From Adiantum capillus-veneris (lineage: Eukaryota > Streptophyta > Polypodiopsida > Polypodiales > Pteridaceae), in NCBI GenBank assembly GCA_014529385.2, contig CM043953.1:108010549-108074548 (forward strand): a DNA stretch of 64,000 nucleotides, in the 5' to 3' direction. The notes under the pieces are model-generated. The model saw nothing but the letters and a program-made list of their open reading frames with translations, searched no databases and had not been told where the DNA came from. Shown one piece after another: positions 23,623 through 37,342 of this stretch. Both the position numbers and the translations under genes were made by a program. Every line of letters begins with the position of its first letter. Positions within the stretch are counted from its first letter, which is position 1.

Positions 23623-26600
23623 ATGAGTAGTGACGAGGATGTGGGGCCGTCCAACAGAAACACCTATCTCTCAACGAGGATCTTATGTCCTTGTAACCAT
23701 TGCAAGCATGCTGTGCGACGGACAAGACGCGTTTCTTTGCAGCACGTTCGCAAATTTGGCGAGTTCGATCCATCTATTATAGATCGAGTTGTTGCCAATT
23801 ATAACTCGTCGGACTCTTACGCTGGCTAACAGGCAGCAATCTTGCAACCCAATAGACGTATTCGCAGGCGCTTCGGTCAAGCAGCATATGTGAGCCCACA
23901 AGATGTAGCCTCTGACAGCTCGAGGGATGATCATGCAGACCACATTCCCAACGAGGCAATGTTTGAGCCCGAGATTGATGAAATGATCGAGACGATCATG
24001 GATTCAGAAAGGTTTATCTATGATGATATGAAAAGTGAAGCCGATACGCCATTGTATAATGGAGCATGTGTGTCTAGATTGAAAGTGCTCCTGGTTCTTC
24101 TCAACATGCAGACAAAGTTTGGATGGAGTGACACTAGTGTCACAGCGCTTTTCAGGTGATCTATTACAATTAGTTTACTTTAATAAGACTCTAAATGTAT
24201 AATGATCTGATAGATTTTTACACAATTGTACCGTATTTTTATGTTGTGTAGATTGCTCAAAGAGCACATACTACCAGCTGATAATGTGATGCCAGATTCG
24301 CGAGAGGAAGCAAGAAAGATTTTGCGAAACTTGAGGATGGATTACAATTCGATCCATGCTTGTCCTAATGACTGCATTCTTTTCAGAGGGGAATACATAG
24401 ACATGGAGAAGTGTCTGAAATGTGATTCCGAAAGATATCGAGTAGATCTCCACGGAACAAAAATTCCAAAAAAGGTTTTGCGACATTTTCCTCTGCTTCC
24501 TCGCATCAAGCATTTCTTCGAATGTAAGTCCATGGCCGCCCTAGCATCATGGCATGAGGAGAATAAATCTTCGGATGGTGTGCTACGGATTCCTGCAGAT
24601 TGTGCAGCCTGGAAACATATAGATGGAACATGGTCGGATTTTGCCAGGGAAGCTCAAAATTTGCGCTTAGGCCTGACTATGGATGGCGTAAATCCATTTG
24701 GTCAAAGATCAACATCTTACAGTGTATGGCCCGTTGTCACCGTTAACTACAACATTCCCCCGTGGTTGACTACGAAGAAGGGGCACCTATGGCTAAGCTT
24801 GATTATCTCGGGGCCATATAAAGTGAAGAATATGGATGTGTATCTTCGTCCACTATTGGAAGAGCTACAACAATTGTGGATTGGCATAGAGGTGGTGGAT
24901 ATGAGCCGACACACAGGTCGACGGAATGCTTTGATCAGAGGCATTCTAATGTGGACCATGCATGACTATTCCGGACTAACAAAATGCTCAGGTGATCTAT
25001 TTACACTCCTCACTCAGACACTGTAAATATTGGTTTTTCTCAAGCTGATCTATTATCATGTGTATACATGCAGGGCTTCAAACAAGTGGATACAGAGCAT
25101 GTGTCACATGTGGACCTAGACTGAATGCACGTAGGGCGCCCTCATTGAAGAAGAAAATCTACGAAGGTCATCAAGCGTATCTTCTAGAGAATCATGTGTT
25201 ACGCGACGGCTTTTTGAAAAGAGAGCCACCGAGGATGTCTGCACAAGCATGGTTAGAGCAGAAGGAGATGTGTGATGACGGATTGCCCCCAGGGATGAAG
25301 ATACTATCTCTATGGTACGAGTTACCATACTGGCCCCGACTCATGATCAATCACTTGCTCGATCCAATGCACATATTCAAGAATGTAGGTAATCTACTAT
25401 GGGACCATCTGACCAACAAGAAAGATACTTTGGGAGCCAGAGTTGACCTTAGGAATGTGGATCGTATGGAGCAATATGGGCCGCAAATAGCGTCCGATGA
25501 ATCGATAAAACTCCCTAAAGCACCATGGATTTTCACAGGTGCCCAAGAACGCAAAGTAAAAGAGACCATTCGATCTTTGCGGACCCCCACTGGCGTAATG
25601 CACTCGCTCCGAACGTGTTTTACTAAAGAAGGAAAGCTTACCGGTTTGAAGTCACACGACTGGCATAAAATGTGTCAGGTATGTTCATAGTGGAGTATAT
25701 CATAGTGGGAATTGTGTAACAAATTCTTGTGTGGACTTTAATATCATTGTTGCACGTGTTTTGCAGTTTATTTTACCGGTTGCCATTGAGGGATGTTTGT
25801 CTCTTGACGTCCGTAACACGATCTACAAACTTGCGAAGTTGGTGCAATGGATCTCACAAAAGGAGATCAACGTAGACTCCATACCATTCGCCAAACTAAA
25901 CGCTGCGGAGGTTGTGTGCATGTTTGAGAAACATTTTCCTACTACCATTCTAACCATTCAGGTGCATCTTCTTGTTCACATAGTTGATGAGGTGGAAATA
26001 GCTGGCACAGTACATTCCAGATGGATGTTCTTTTTAGAACGTTTCATGAAAACGCTCAAGGGATATGTGCGTCAGAAGGCACGTCCGGAGGGTAGCATGG
26101 CAGAAGGTTGGCTGGTATCAGAGTCCCTAGTGTACATTGGAGAGTGGCTAGATGGATTTGATAAAGCCCGGGACACGCTATGGCGAACCATAGATGATGA
26201 GCGCATATCTGGAATTGTCATGTGCAATCTCGGTGTTGAGAAGAAGATGACGAAAGATTTAGAGGATAAAATCAACCGATTTTTCATGCTTCACAATCCA
26301 GTCATGCAGAAGTGGATTTCACAATATGAGGATGCAAAGCAAGAGCGACGAAGGGCAAGGATCGAGTGGAGACGGGGAAGACGACCACCGATGCACTATC
26401 CGACGGGTCTGGAGAGCCTACCAACATTCATGAGCTTAAGATGGTTGCACAACCAATTGATAAGCGCACAACAGTGCGGTGAAGAAGTGAGTGAGGAAGA
26501 GTGGGAGTACTCTAGGGGTTGCACGACCAGATTGGCTGGCCAAAGAAGATTGGAAGCATGCGAAGAAAGAAGCGCGCGAGAATCCCGACAAGTGGAACCA

Positions 26601-27023
26601 ACAAAAGGAGGCAGCTAGAGCGCGAGTAGAGGCAGGGAGCTCGCACCACTTGGGGAGCGGCGGGTGGGCATCATTTGAGGCCGATTTTTTAAGTGTTTTC
26701 GCATCTATGTTTGATAGTTTAGGGTTTATGGGATTTGAAATTCTAACATAATGGATTCTTTGTATGTTTTGACAGTGGTCGTTTACAGGACGTGATCCCA
26801 CACCGTACGAGCGTGAGTACGCAGGCAGGAAGGGCTTAAATGCCCTTATAGAAATCCTGACTTCTCGCGGCGGCATGGTTAGTATTAGGGTTTATTCTTT
26901 TCTATTTATTGTATTGTTTTATAAACGTCGCTATATGTTTATACTTACAAAAATCTATCTTATTGTTTTTCTTTGCAGAATCCAATAGATACGCCGCTTC
27001 GACGCGATGAGACGTCTGATTAG
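23623..27023 (+). pseudogene. CACTA Tnp2-like transposase gene, broken
   Basis: Exons read by phase are 23623-24155, 24252-24991, 25074-25678, 25767 to about 26514, a frame-shifted continuation to about 26680, one around 26776-26877, and 26979-27023. Exon 1 carries the transposase-associated zinc word CPCNHC and a stop (TAA) at 23827-23829. The Tnp2 core (Transposase_21-like) shows GLTMDGVNPFG, then CVTCGP after the second intron, then LLDPMHIFKNV. Exon 4 matches the DUF4218-type region (VHLLVHIVDEVEIAGTVHSRWM). The shifted frame has PDWLAKEDW and a SSHHLGSGGW word like Transposase_24. Introns are short with GT-AG ends. One in-frame stop and one frameshift near a GGGG run make it non-functional. 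It would otherwise cut and paste its element in the nucleus. Confidence 0.85.
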
Positions 27024-27325
27024 ACGACGTCAGTTTAGCCATAGCTAGATAGCATTAGTTTCTTTTTGACATAGATATGTATCATGAGACAACTTTTATA
27101 CGTCTTTTTGAAAACCATGTATAGTTTTTAAATAATGACAATGGTTTGTAACATTACATTTGCAATGATTAACAATCAAGTGATTTTGTTGTTGTGTACA
27201 ATTGTCATTGATTTACTTTTATCAATTCACGCTTGTCATTTTTGTATCTTTATTTTACAAACAATACGTACTATGGATGATGGAGTTAATGATTATATTG
27301 TCTTGTGGGTGACTATTCATCTCGG

Positions 27326-27466
27326 GCGTTGCTATGAGCGTCACTATATTAGGCTCTGCAGCGTCACTATTGATGGCCCTGCAGCGTCGCTATACGCGTC
27401 GCTATGTAGCAACGCCTATAGCTACAACCGTAGCAACGTCCCCGTATCGACACTGATAGCGACGCT
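27326..27466. repeat. CACTA subterminal repeat cluster (GCGTYRCTAT)
   Basis: GCGTTGCTAT (27326), GCGTCACTAT (27338 and 27361) and GCGTCGCTAT (27384 and 27396) occur in direct orientation. Inverted forms such as GTAGCAACG and GATAGCGACG follow at 27405-27466. Subterminal arrays of a short motif in both orientations are typical of CACTA elements, where an element-encoded protein binds them. Confidence 0.75.
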
Positions 27467-27525
27467 CTGGGGTTATAAAAACCAAGTGTATTTCCATCGC
27501 TAAAAGCATCACAAGTGCACACAAC

Positions 27526-27536
27526 CTCTTGTAGTG
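27526..27536 (-). repeat. CACTA 3' terminal inverted repeat
   Basis: CTCTTGTAGTG is the inverted form of the CACTACAAGAG terminus of plant CACTA elements. It is followed by ATA, the likely 3-bp target-site duplication. Confidence 0.8.
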
Positions 27537-28433
<897 letters not shown>

Positions 28434-28471
28434 ACAAGACTTTGTGCACAAGCTTGAACCATAATTGCTCA

Positions 28472-28537
<66 letters not shown>

Positions 28538-28580
28538 AGGTCTAGTGTAATGTGAGATGTAGTCGGTGTCATTTGGTCGT

Positions 28581-28611
<31 letters not shown>

Positions 28612-29245
28612 GAGTCTTCCCTACATGCATGTTCTTTGGCATTGGGGATCATTGGGATTCAGATAGCTTCACCCTTGTGTGGGGTGAGGAGAAGCAATAG
28701 AAGCTCAAGAGAGTCTCAAGAGAGTCGTCATCGGAGGTGGTTGGCTGTTATGTTGAGCGATTCTCCACCTGGGCATCCTGGTGACCTGCGGCTAAGGGAC
28801 GACTTGCAGCTCAAAATTGTCTCCCCCCCTCTCTCCTACTTGTGGCCCATGTGCCCTGCTTCCCTCCATGCATCATGACTCCACCACACCTTCAAAGTAA
28901 CATTTCAGCATAAATTTTCAAGCTCTTTTGAATCTCGGTCCATTCTTTAAAAGTATTTATACACTTTATATTACATACTTCATGATCGAGGCCCACACAC
29001 TTGAAAGACATCACTGTCCTTGTGCTTACAAGTTATGCTTGTTGGCACATGCTAACTAATAGAAAAAGCATGACACATTAACGTGCTTCCACCCATATTC
29101 TCTTGCAGTGGGATATTGAGCTTGGGAGCTTTCCATCAGCTTGCACACCCCTAATGTCGCAAGATAACATGATGCAAGTCTATCCATGTCAAAGGGCGAA
29201 TTTAATATTTATTGGGAAATGATATGTATCTCACATTTCATGCAT
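28434..29245 (+). repeat. Tandem array unit 2 (812 bp)
   Basis: Same layout as unit 1, with shorter (CT)n, (CA)n and (GA)n blocks. It is nearly identical to unit 3 outside the microsatellites. Like unit 1 it keeps the doubled AGAGAGTC segment before GGAGGTGG. Confidence 0.95.
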
Positions 29246-29283
29246 ACAAGACTTTGTGCACAAGCTTGAACCATAATTGCTCA

Positions 29284-29379
<96 letters not shown>

Positions 29380-29416
29380 CTAGTGTAATGTGAGATGTAG
29401 TCGGTGTCATTCGGTC

Positions 29417-29469
<53 letters not shown>

Positions 29470-30091
29470 GAGTCTTCCCTACATGCATGTTCTTTGGCAT
29501 TGGGGATCATTGGGATTCATATAGCTTCACCCTTGTGTGGGGCGAGGAGAAGCAATAGAAGCTCAAGAGAGTCGTCATCGGAGGTGGTTGGCTGTTATGT
29601 TGAGCGATTCTCCACCTGGGCATCCTGGTGACCTGCGGCTAAGGGACGACTTGCAGCTCAAAATTGTCTCCCCCCCTCTCTCCTACTTGTGGCCCATGTG
29701 CCCTGCTTCCCTCCATGCATCATGACTCCACCACACCTTCAAAGTAACATTTCAGCATAAATTTTCAAGCTCTTTTGAATCTCGGTCCATTCTTTAAAAG
29801 TATTTATACACTTTATATTACATACTTCATGATCGAGGCCCACACACTTGAAAGACATCACTGTCCTTGTGCTTACAAGTTATGCTTGTTGGCACATGCT
29901 AACTAATAGAAAAAGCATGACACATTAACGTGCTTCCACCCATATTCTCTTGCAGTGGGATATTGAGCTTGGGAGCTTTCCATCAGCTTGCACACCCCTA
30001 ATGTCGCAAGATAACATGATGCAAGTCTATCCATGTCAAAGGCGAATTTAATATTTATTGGGAAATGATATGTATCTCACATTTCATGCAT
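29246..30091 (+). repeat. Tandem array unit 3 (846 bp)
   Basis: Same layout, with longer microsatellite blocks: (CT)n 29287-29337, (CA)n to 29376 and (GA)n 29420-29464. The rest is almost identical to units 2 and 4. Confidence 0.95.
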
Positions 30092-30202
30092 ACAAGACTT
30101 TGTGCACAAGCTTGAACCATAATTGCTCAGTCTCTCTCTCTCTCTCCTCTCTCTCCTCTCTCTCTCTCTCTCTCTCCCTCTCCTCTCTCTCTCTCCTCTC
30201 CT

Positions 30203-30246
<44 letters not shown>

Positions 30247-30953
30247 CTAGTGTAATGTGAGATGTAGTCGGTGTCATTCGGTCGGAGAGAGAGAGAGAGA
30301 GAGAGAAGAGAGAGAGAAGAGAGAGAGTTACATGAGTCTTCCTACATGCATGTTCTTTGGCATTGGGATCATTGGGATTCATATAGCTTCACCCTTGTGT
30401 GGGGCGAGGAGAAGCAATAGAAGCTCAAGAGAGTCGTCATCGGAGGTGGTTGGCTGTTATGTTGAGCGATTCCCACCTGGGCATCCTGGTGACCTGCGGC
30501 TAAGGGACGACTTGCAGCTCAAAATTGTCTCCCCCCCTCTCTCCTACTTGTGGCCCATGTGCCCTGCTTCCCTCCATGCATCATGACTCCACCACACCTT
30601 CAAAGTAACATTTCAGCATAAATTTTCAAGCTCTTTTGAATCTCGGTCCATTCTTTAAAAGTATTTATACACTTTATATTACATACTTCATGATCGAGGC
30701 CCACACACTTGAAAGACAGCACTGTCCTTGTGCTTACAAGTTATGCTTGTTGGCACATGCTAACTAATAGAAAAAGCATGACACATTAACGTGCTTCCAC
30801 CCATATTCTCTTGCAGTGGGATATTGAGCTTGGGAGCTTTCCATCAGCTTGCACACCCCTAATGTCGCAAGATAACATGATGCAAGTCTATCCATGTCAA
30901 AGGGCGAATTTAATATTTATTGGGAAATGATATGTATCTCACATTTCATGCAT
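30092..30953 (+). repeat. Tandem array unit 4 (862 bp)
   Basis: Same layout, but the (CT)n block is interrupted by CTCCTCTC steps and several single-base losses are present (for example CATTGGGATC and GATTCCCACC). These look like polymerase slippage or consensus errors in this copy. Confidence 0.95.
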
Positions 30954-31673
<720 letters not shown>

Positions 31674-32022
31674 TTGTATTAAAACAAAAAGAAAACATAT
31701 TGTTCACCATGCAGAGACACCATGACAAGGGACTCACAACACAACTAAAACTGGCTTTCAAGAGACTCTCACTCCCTAACATGATTGTCTAACATAGGAG
31801 AAGACCATAAAAAATACACACACACACACACACACGCTAACTAATAGAAAAAGCATGACACATTAATGTGCTTCCACCCATATTGTATTAAAACAAAAAG
31901 AAAACATATTGTTCACCATGCAGAGACACCATGACAAGGGACTCACAACACAACTAAAACTGGCTTTCAAGAGACTCTCACTCCCTAACATGATTGTCTA
32001 ACATAGGAGAAGACCATAAAAA

Positions 32023-32068
<46 letters not shown>

Positions 32069-33302
32069 CAAAGGTAGATAGAGCACCCGAAATCAAACTA
32101 GTGGGCAAATAAAGAAGGCGATGGCTACCACCAAGCCGGTGAAAAGCTCGCACACTCTCTATGCAAAAATGACCAAAACACACCACATCAGCATCCAAGG
32201 CCAAAAGGACCAAACGATTCAGCAAAAGTGGGACTTAAACCATCGGCCAACATCTGCACTATAAAGCGGCCAATAACCTACATGCAAGCCAACAGGGAGT
32301 TCCGAGCAGTCATGTGCAAAACAGGGCCTCCCCTTACCACACCCTCCACGACCATTGGGCAACGTAGGCACTATTTTGATGAGGCAAGAGGAGCGCCTTC
32401 CACTAATCCCAAGAAGGAGAGGAACCAACAAAGAGGCGATCACATCGTGGGATTCTGAACCAATCAAATGAAAATGAAATGATATGAAGTTTTTTTACGA
32501 ACTAGAATATCGAAGATATTTCACTCTAAGTCATCGCATGTTGGGATTCTGAAATAATTTAATGAAGTGGACACATATGAAGCTCTTTCATTTTTTGAAA
32601 TAATTTAATGAAATGGACACATATGAAGCTCTTAAATGAAAGGACTCTTTTACAAACTAAAACATCAAAGAATAGTTCAATCAAGTCAACACTTCACATC
32701 AAATGAATGCCTAACCGGTAACTCCCTTCTTCAATAAGGCTTGTTTTAGAAAGCATACTAAAGTTATCAATTGTTTAAACTTGGTAGCAATGTTTGGAAA
32801 AAACTAAATACACTGATAGTGATTCCCAACTAGGAACTACAAAAAGGTGAACATATAAGAACTAGAGAATCAAGGTTTTTTTTTGTTAATTTGATGCAAG
32901 CGATGATGCTCGACTTATTGAGTCTCAAATATTAAACTAGCGATGCGGATGCGTAATTCTTCATCAAACATCTGCTCACTAAACTAGTAAACTGAAGAGG
33001 ACATTGTGAGTTTTTAGCCAAATATGTTCCCTAGGGTAGGTAAGAATCAAAGGATGCTTTTGATTGTGCTAAAGAAAAAATAAATAAACCACATGTTGAA
33101 ATTTGAGATAAAATCTTTTTTTTTCCACTATCTGTTCGCAACAATAAATCCACAAATGTAAGTCTCTCAGTAGGGGTCACGATTTTCATAAAAGAAAGTA
33201 AGAGGAGAATCGAGGAGATGTTGTCTTCAAAAATAAAAGGTTAAAGCAGTGGCGACAGTGTACTGCTGCGAATAGGAGGTGAAAGAAATAAGAGAAGACG
33301 TG

Positions 33303-33330
33303 GCCTCTCTCTCTCTCTGAATAATATCAA

Positions 33331-33379
<49 letters not shown>

Positions 33380-33470
33380 TGAGCAGCGAGAGCAGTGTCA
33401 TCGCCTCTTTCTCTCTCTCTCTCCCTTCTTGAGAAGCTCTGAGCAGCGAGAGCAGTGTCATCACGCCTCT

Positions 33471-33512
<42 letters not shown>
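33303..33512. repeat. (CT)n blocks with a duplicated GAGCAGCGAGAGCAGTGTCATC spacer
   Basis: Three (CT)n blocks (about 33305-33320, 33334-33374 and 33475-33511) flank two copies of GAGCAGCGAGAGCAGTGTCATC at about 33381 and 33440. Translations are poly-Glu/Arg or poly-Ser/Leu and are not genes. Confidence 0.85.
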
Positions 33513-33513
<1 letters not shown>

Positions 33514-34071
33514 TGTGGCATCGCGAGCCTGCAAGTTACCGATTTACTTCATGGGAAGAAAAAATGTTGGCAAGGGCTATTCGAGAAATCTTGGCGATGC
33601 TGGTTTGTTTGGGGGGGGGGTTTGCGGGCGATAGGTATGCAGGCACAGAAGCTATGGGTTTTCACATAGGGCTGCTATTGTTGGAGCAAAACCTTGGAAG
33701 ATGAATATTCGAAACAAATGAATTTCTTTAAAGTAGAGCCAATAGTAGGAGCGGTATTCCCAAAAGATTTTTATGTAGCAATTGCTTGTTAGTATGTAAA
33801 ATTTGCATTAGATTCAAATGCATGCTAGTCAAACCCCACTTAAATCCCAAAATGGACCTCAAAAGTAGATTCCACCCTAAATGACTCCTCCAGAATGCAT
33901 ACGTCAACCTTTGAAACATTTGCGTGATATGGTACTTTTCTTTGTGATCTGATGGCTACAAGCCTCCTTTTTCATGAAAAGCAAACAGATGTGTTTGAAA
34001 ACAAGGTCGTGCATTGAGTTTTAGCGCCCCCCTCCCAAAACCCTTAAAAAAAAGTTAAAAGGAGAAGAAAA

Positions 34072-34102
<31 letters not shown>

Positions 34103-34623
34103 ATGTAGTCCGTGACTCCGTTAGGGTAAAATCAAATTCACAAACATACAAAATTCCCTTTAGAGCAGATTCAAAGAGTAAATTTTGCTAAATAATTGCA
34201 ATTTTTTGCAATTTAACTTTATTTTTTTAAATTTTCTAAGCGGATTTTCTCCTTCTTTCCCTCCCTTCAACCGATTGATTTGGTTTTTCAACCGGCCCAA
34301 GGCTAAGCTGAGGCACACTTTTCCCGAACATTGGGTCACCCCGTCATGAGTCCTCCTCACACACACACACACACACACACGCACTCACTCACTCGTGCGC
34401 GCACAAATATGCGCATATTAAAGTTCAAAAGACCCTCTATTACCACGTGGAGAGCATGCACCAATTCAATCCAATCGGCAAGGAATTGCACCAAATATTC
34501 CCACTTCCCTCTATGGCCTAATATAGGCTAAAAAAACTTGGTTAAGCAACAAAAGTTGTTACGAAGTCCTCGTAACTAACAACGCTTTCAAACCTTACGG
34601 TTTCTTGAGAGGCATCAAGAACA

Positions 34624-34680
<57 letters not shown>

Positions 34681-34938
34681 TTACGCAAATAATAGATATA
34701 CATTATTATCGCACCTAGGCAAGTCCTCGCTCCTCGATTGAACTTTAAAAGGTTATGAAACGGAGAGAAGTCTGTGACCTATTAGAGCACAAGTTTTTGT
34801 AACAAATAAGGTTTGCATCTTCATCATCGTATTGAGGAAGATAGAGGACTAGATTGGATTTTTGAAACAATATGATGTTTGCTACAAAATAAAGCCAAGC
34901 ATTAAGCAAAACACCTGCTTATGTATCTCAATTCGCCC

Positions 34939-35004
34939 AGCTAGGTACAATTGGGGGCACGGACCGTTGGCCCGGTGGTCCCTTGCCCCCAATCGTACCT
35001 AGCT
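34939..35004. other. 66-bp near-perfect hairpin
   Basis: AGCTAGGTACAATTGGGGGC at 34939 pairs with the reverse complement of GCCCCCAATCGTACCTAGCT ending at 35004. An inner GGACC/GGTCC stem surrounds a GTTGGCCCGGT loop. The arms differ by one substitution and one bulged base. It could be a small foldback element, a terminator-like structure or a small-RNA precursor. Confidence 0.7.
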
Positions 35005-35379
35005 AGGTATGGGGTGCCTCGTGAGCAAAAGCTCATGATGTTATTCATTGTATGAAAAACACTGGAAAAGACTGCGTTTTCCTACATGAGAAAATTTCTA
35101 AATCTTCTTGAAGGGAGGTGGCCACTTTTGCCAAACCTTAGCGTCTAAGGTTGGTTTTGCTTGGGCTCGACTTTGATCTGTTTTACCTACTCGGAGGCAA
35201 AGCAGGGCACGAGGTCTTCTAGAAGCACGTCTAAATGATAGCACAGTGATCACTTGAAAAGTGGGCACCTTATGTCAAATGGCCATGGTCATAGCTTGCA
35301 GAAGCTCAAGGAGACCTCGTGTGATAGAAGCTTCCACTTTTCTTTTAATGGCACATGCTATTCAAAAGTTGCTACCCCC

Positions 35380-35449
35380 TTTATAAGAAGCTCCCTCTCT
35401 TTGAATTTCAAAGCCGCCCCCAGCACCACCTCTCTCTCTCTCTCTCTCT
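35380..35449 (+). promoter_or_regulatory. Core promoter of the PDR gene: TATA box and CT patch
   Basis: TTTATAAG at 35380-35387 is a fair TATA box. A CT-rich patch (35431-35449) lies 45-65 bp downstream, where plant transcription starts and pyrimidine patches often lie. No ATG occurs between here and the coding start at 35743, so a leader of about 300 nt without upstream ORFs is predicted. Confidence 0.45.
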
Positions 35450-35742
35450 GTTTGTCTCTGTGCACACACAGAGACGGAGACAGGGAACCACAACACTCGG
35501 AGATAGCGAGAAAGAGGGCGAACCCATTTCCCAAAACCTCTCCATTCGTACCTCTGCACCTCCACCTCGAGCACCCATCGCAGCATCAAATCGCTCTCTG
35601 TGTACTCAGCTTAGCATCAAGCGTAGCTTGTGGCCACACCCTCTCCGGCCCATCTCGCATTTTGCAGTATTAAGAAAGCAATCCACACTGTGGAACTTCA
35701 CGGAAGCTTTGGACAGCTGGTTTCTCCAAGGCAAGCGCTCCA

Positions 35743-36421
35743 ATGGCCTTGTCTATGGAGCCTGGCATGCCCAGCTGGGGCACCGATGCTGGAACCGCAA
35801 CTTTTGCCTCTAGTGAAAACTACATATCTAGAGCTAGCAGCCGGGCTGATGATGACGAAGCTCTCAAGTGGGCAGCTCTTGAGAAACTGCCCACATACTC
35901 AAGGCTCCGCAAAGGCTTTCTACGAAGCCTGGACCCTGCAGGCTCTGTCATCCATGAAGAAGTTGACATTGCCAAGCTTGGGTTTGCCGAAAAGCAGCAG
36001 TTGTTAGAGAAAGTAGTCCGAGACATAGAGAACGACAATGAGCGCTTCCTTCGCAAACTTCGTGAGAGAATTAACAAGTAAATTTCAGATTACTCCCACT
36101 TATTGCATGAACACCAAGGAGAATGACTCTGCATTACTGTTTAAGAGCTATACTCTCTGCTTTGGCTTGAGATATGATCTCTAGACAAAGACAAAGATTT
36201 ATTGCATGACTTTGCAGTAGCTATAATTTCTACCTAAGGCATGATCACTAAACAAAGACAAAATTTGAGTAGTCTTTTAACATTGCTTATACACAGGGTT
36301 GGAATTGACCTGCCAAAGATCGAAGTGAGATTCGAGCATCTCAACATTGAGGCTGACGTACAAGTTGGAAGTAGAGTGCTGCCAACACTTCCGAACTTCA
36401 TGATCAATTTGGTAGAGGTGA

Positions 36422-36465
<44 letters not shown>

Positions 36466-37287
36466 AATGAAATGTTATATTAAACGTCTCTATGAGACCC
36501 AAAAAGTTACAACTTGGGGAAACCGATAAAGTGTTTGGAAGGAACTAAGAGTAACTGAAAGCCAAAAAAAGCTAAAATAGAACAGTGCACTATGAGGGGG
36601 TGACTAGCATCGGTTTAGGGATGAGGAGGGTAGAAACATCATCATCGTCGCCGGTGTGTTGAGGATGTCTAGCATCGGTCGCTGGCAGATCTTGTTGATG
36701 CTGTGATGCTGACTGAGCATCTCCCATGCTGTAGGAGAGTAGTCCTGATCTTCTGGTATAATCTCGGTCTTACCAAGCTTCACAGACAAGCGACTATCCT
36801 GAGCAAAATTGTGCAGGGCATCCATGTGATGCTACATTCCCTCTAGGTGGCACAATATCATCAACATAACGCAGCAATGGAATCCACGCCCCTGCCAGCT
36901 TTTGCTCCTCTATCACCCTGCCTCTCTATGTAATCTGAAACTGCATCCAGATACATAACAAAAGAGTAGGGGAGAGTGGGACCAACTCAGATGGCCCCTC
37001 GGGAGTGCAAACCTGCCCCACACTATCCTGTATCCCCCAGATCAGCTCCGTGGGTACCCCCATCTCCTGTTGTCTGCACATCAATCTGGCTCTGGGAACA
37101 ATATCAAAGGCTTTGCGAAATCCCACAAAGCTACAATAAATCCTCCTCCCATGTGCCCTGCCCTCCTCAATAATAGCTCTAAGTGTCAATATATGGTCCA
37201 GGGTAGAAAACCTCCGTGTGAAATCCGCTTGTCCTGGTGCTAGTATGCCCTCTCTCTGCCCATCTACTCAATTGCTGCTGCTGCTGC

Positions 37288-37342
<55 letters not shown>

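Larger units (their letters stand above)
23623..27536 (+). mobile_element. CACTA (En/Spm) DNA transposon, 5' end not found
   Basis: A Tnp2-type transposase gene (23623-27023) is followed by a subterminal repeat cluster (27326-27466) and ends with CTCTTGTAGTG at 27536, the reverse complement of CACTACAAGAG. The next bases are ATACAAGACTTTG. The tandem units downstream read GCATACAAGACTTTG at the same place, so the element sits in such a unit with ATA as a plausible 3-bp target duplication. I found no CACTACAAG start upstream, so the 5' end has been lost or has diverged. Confidence 0.85.
32065..35253. other. Intergenic region without a supported gene
   Basis: No ORF with a recognisable domain is present. 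32550-32645 holds a 48-bp imperfect duplication (AAATAATTTAATGAA..GGACACATATGAAGCTCT). 33300-33510 and several other spots are (CT)n/(CA)n microsatellites (34074-34101, 34360-34382, 34624-34675). A strong hairpin lies at 34939-35004. This region separates the tandem array from the PDR gene. Confidence 0.5.

Noticed and set aside
23623..27023. CACTA transposase as a domesticated host gene
   Set aside because: An in-frame stop at 23827, a frameshift near 26514, and a TIR and subterminal repeats right after it show an ordinary, dead transposon.
32228..32467. Overlapping small ORFs on both strands
   Set aside because: No motif and no supporting signals. Overlap on both strands without similarity suggests chance.
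35254..35673. Plus-strand ORFs overlapping the PDR leader (35254-35673 and 35355-35813)
   Set aside because: They run through the TATA box and CT patch, have no domain, and the PDR frame starts at the first ATG after the predicted transcription start.
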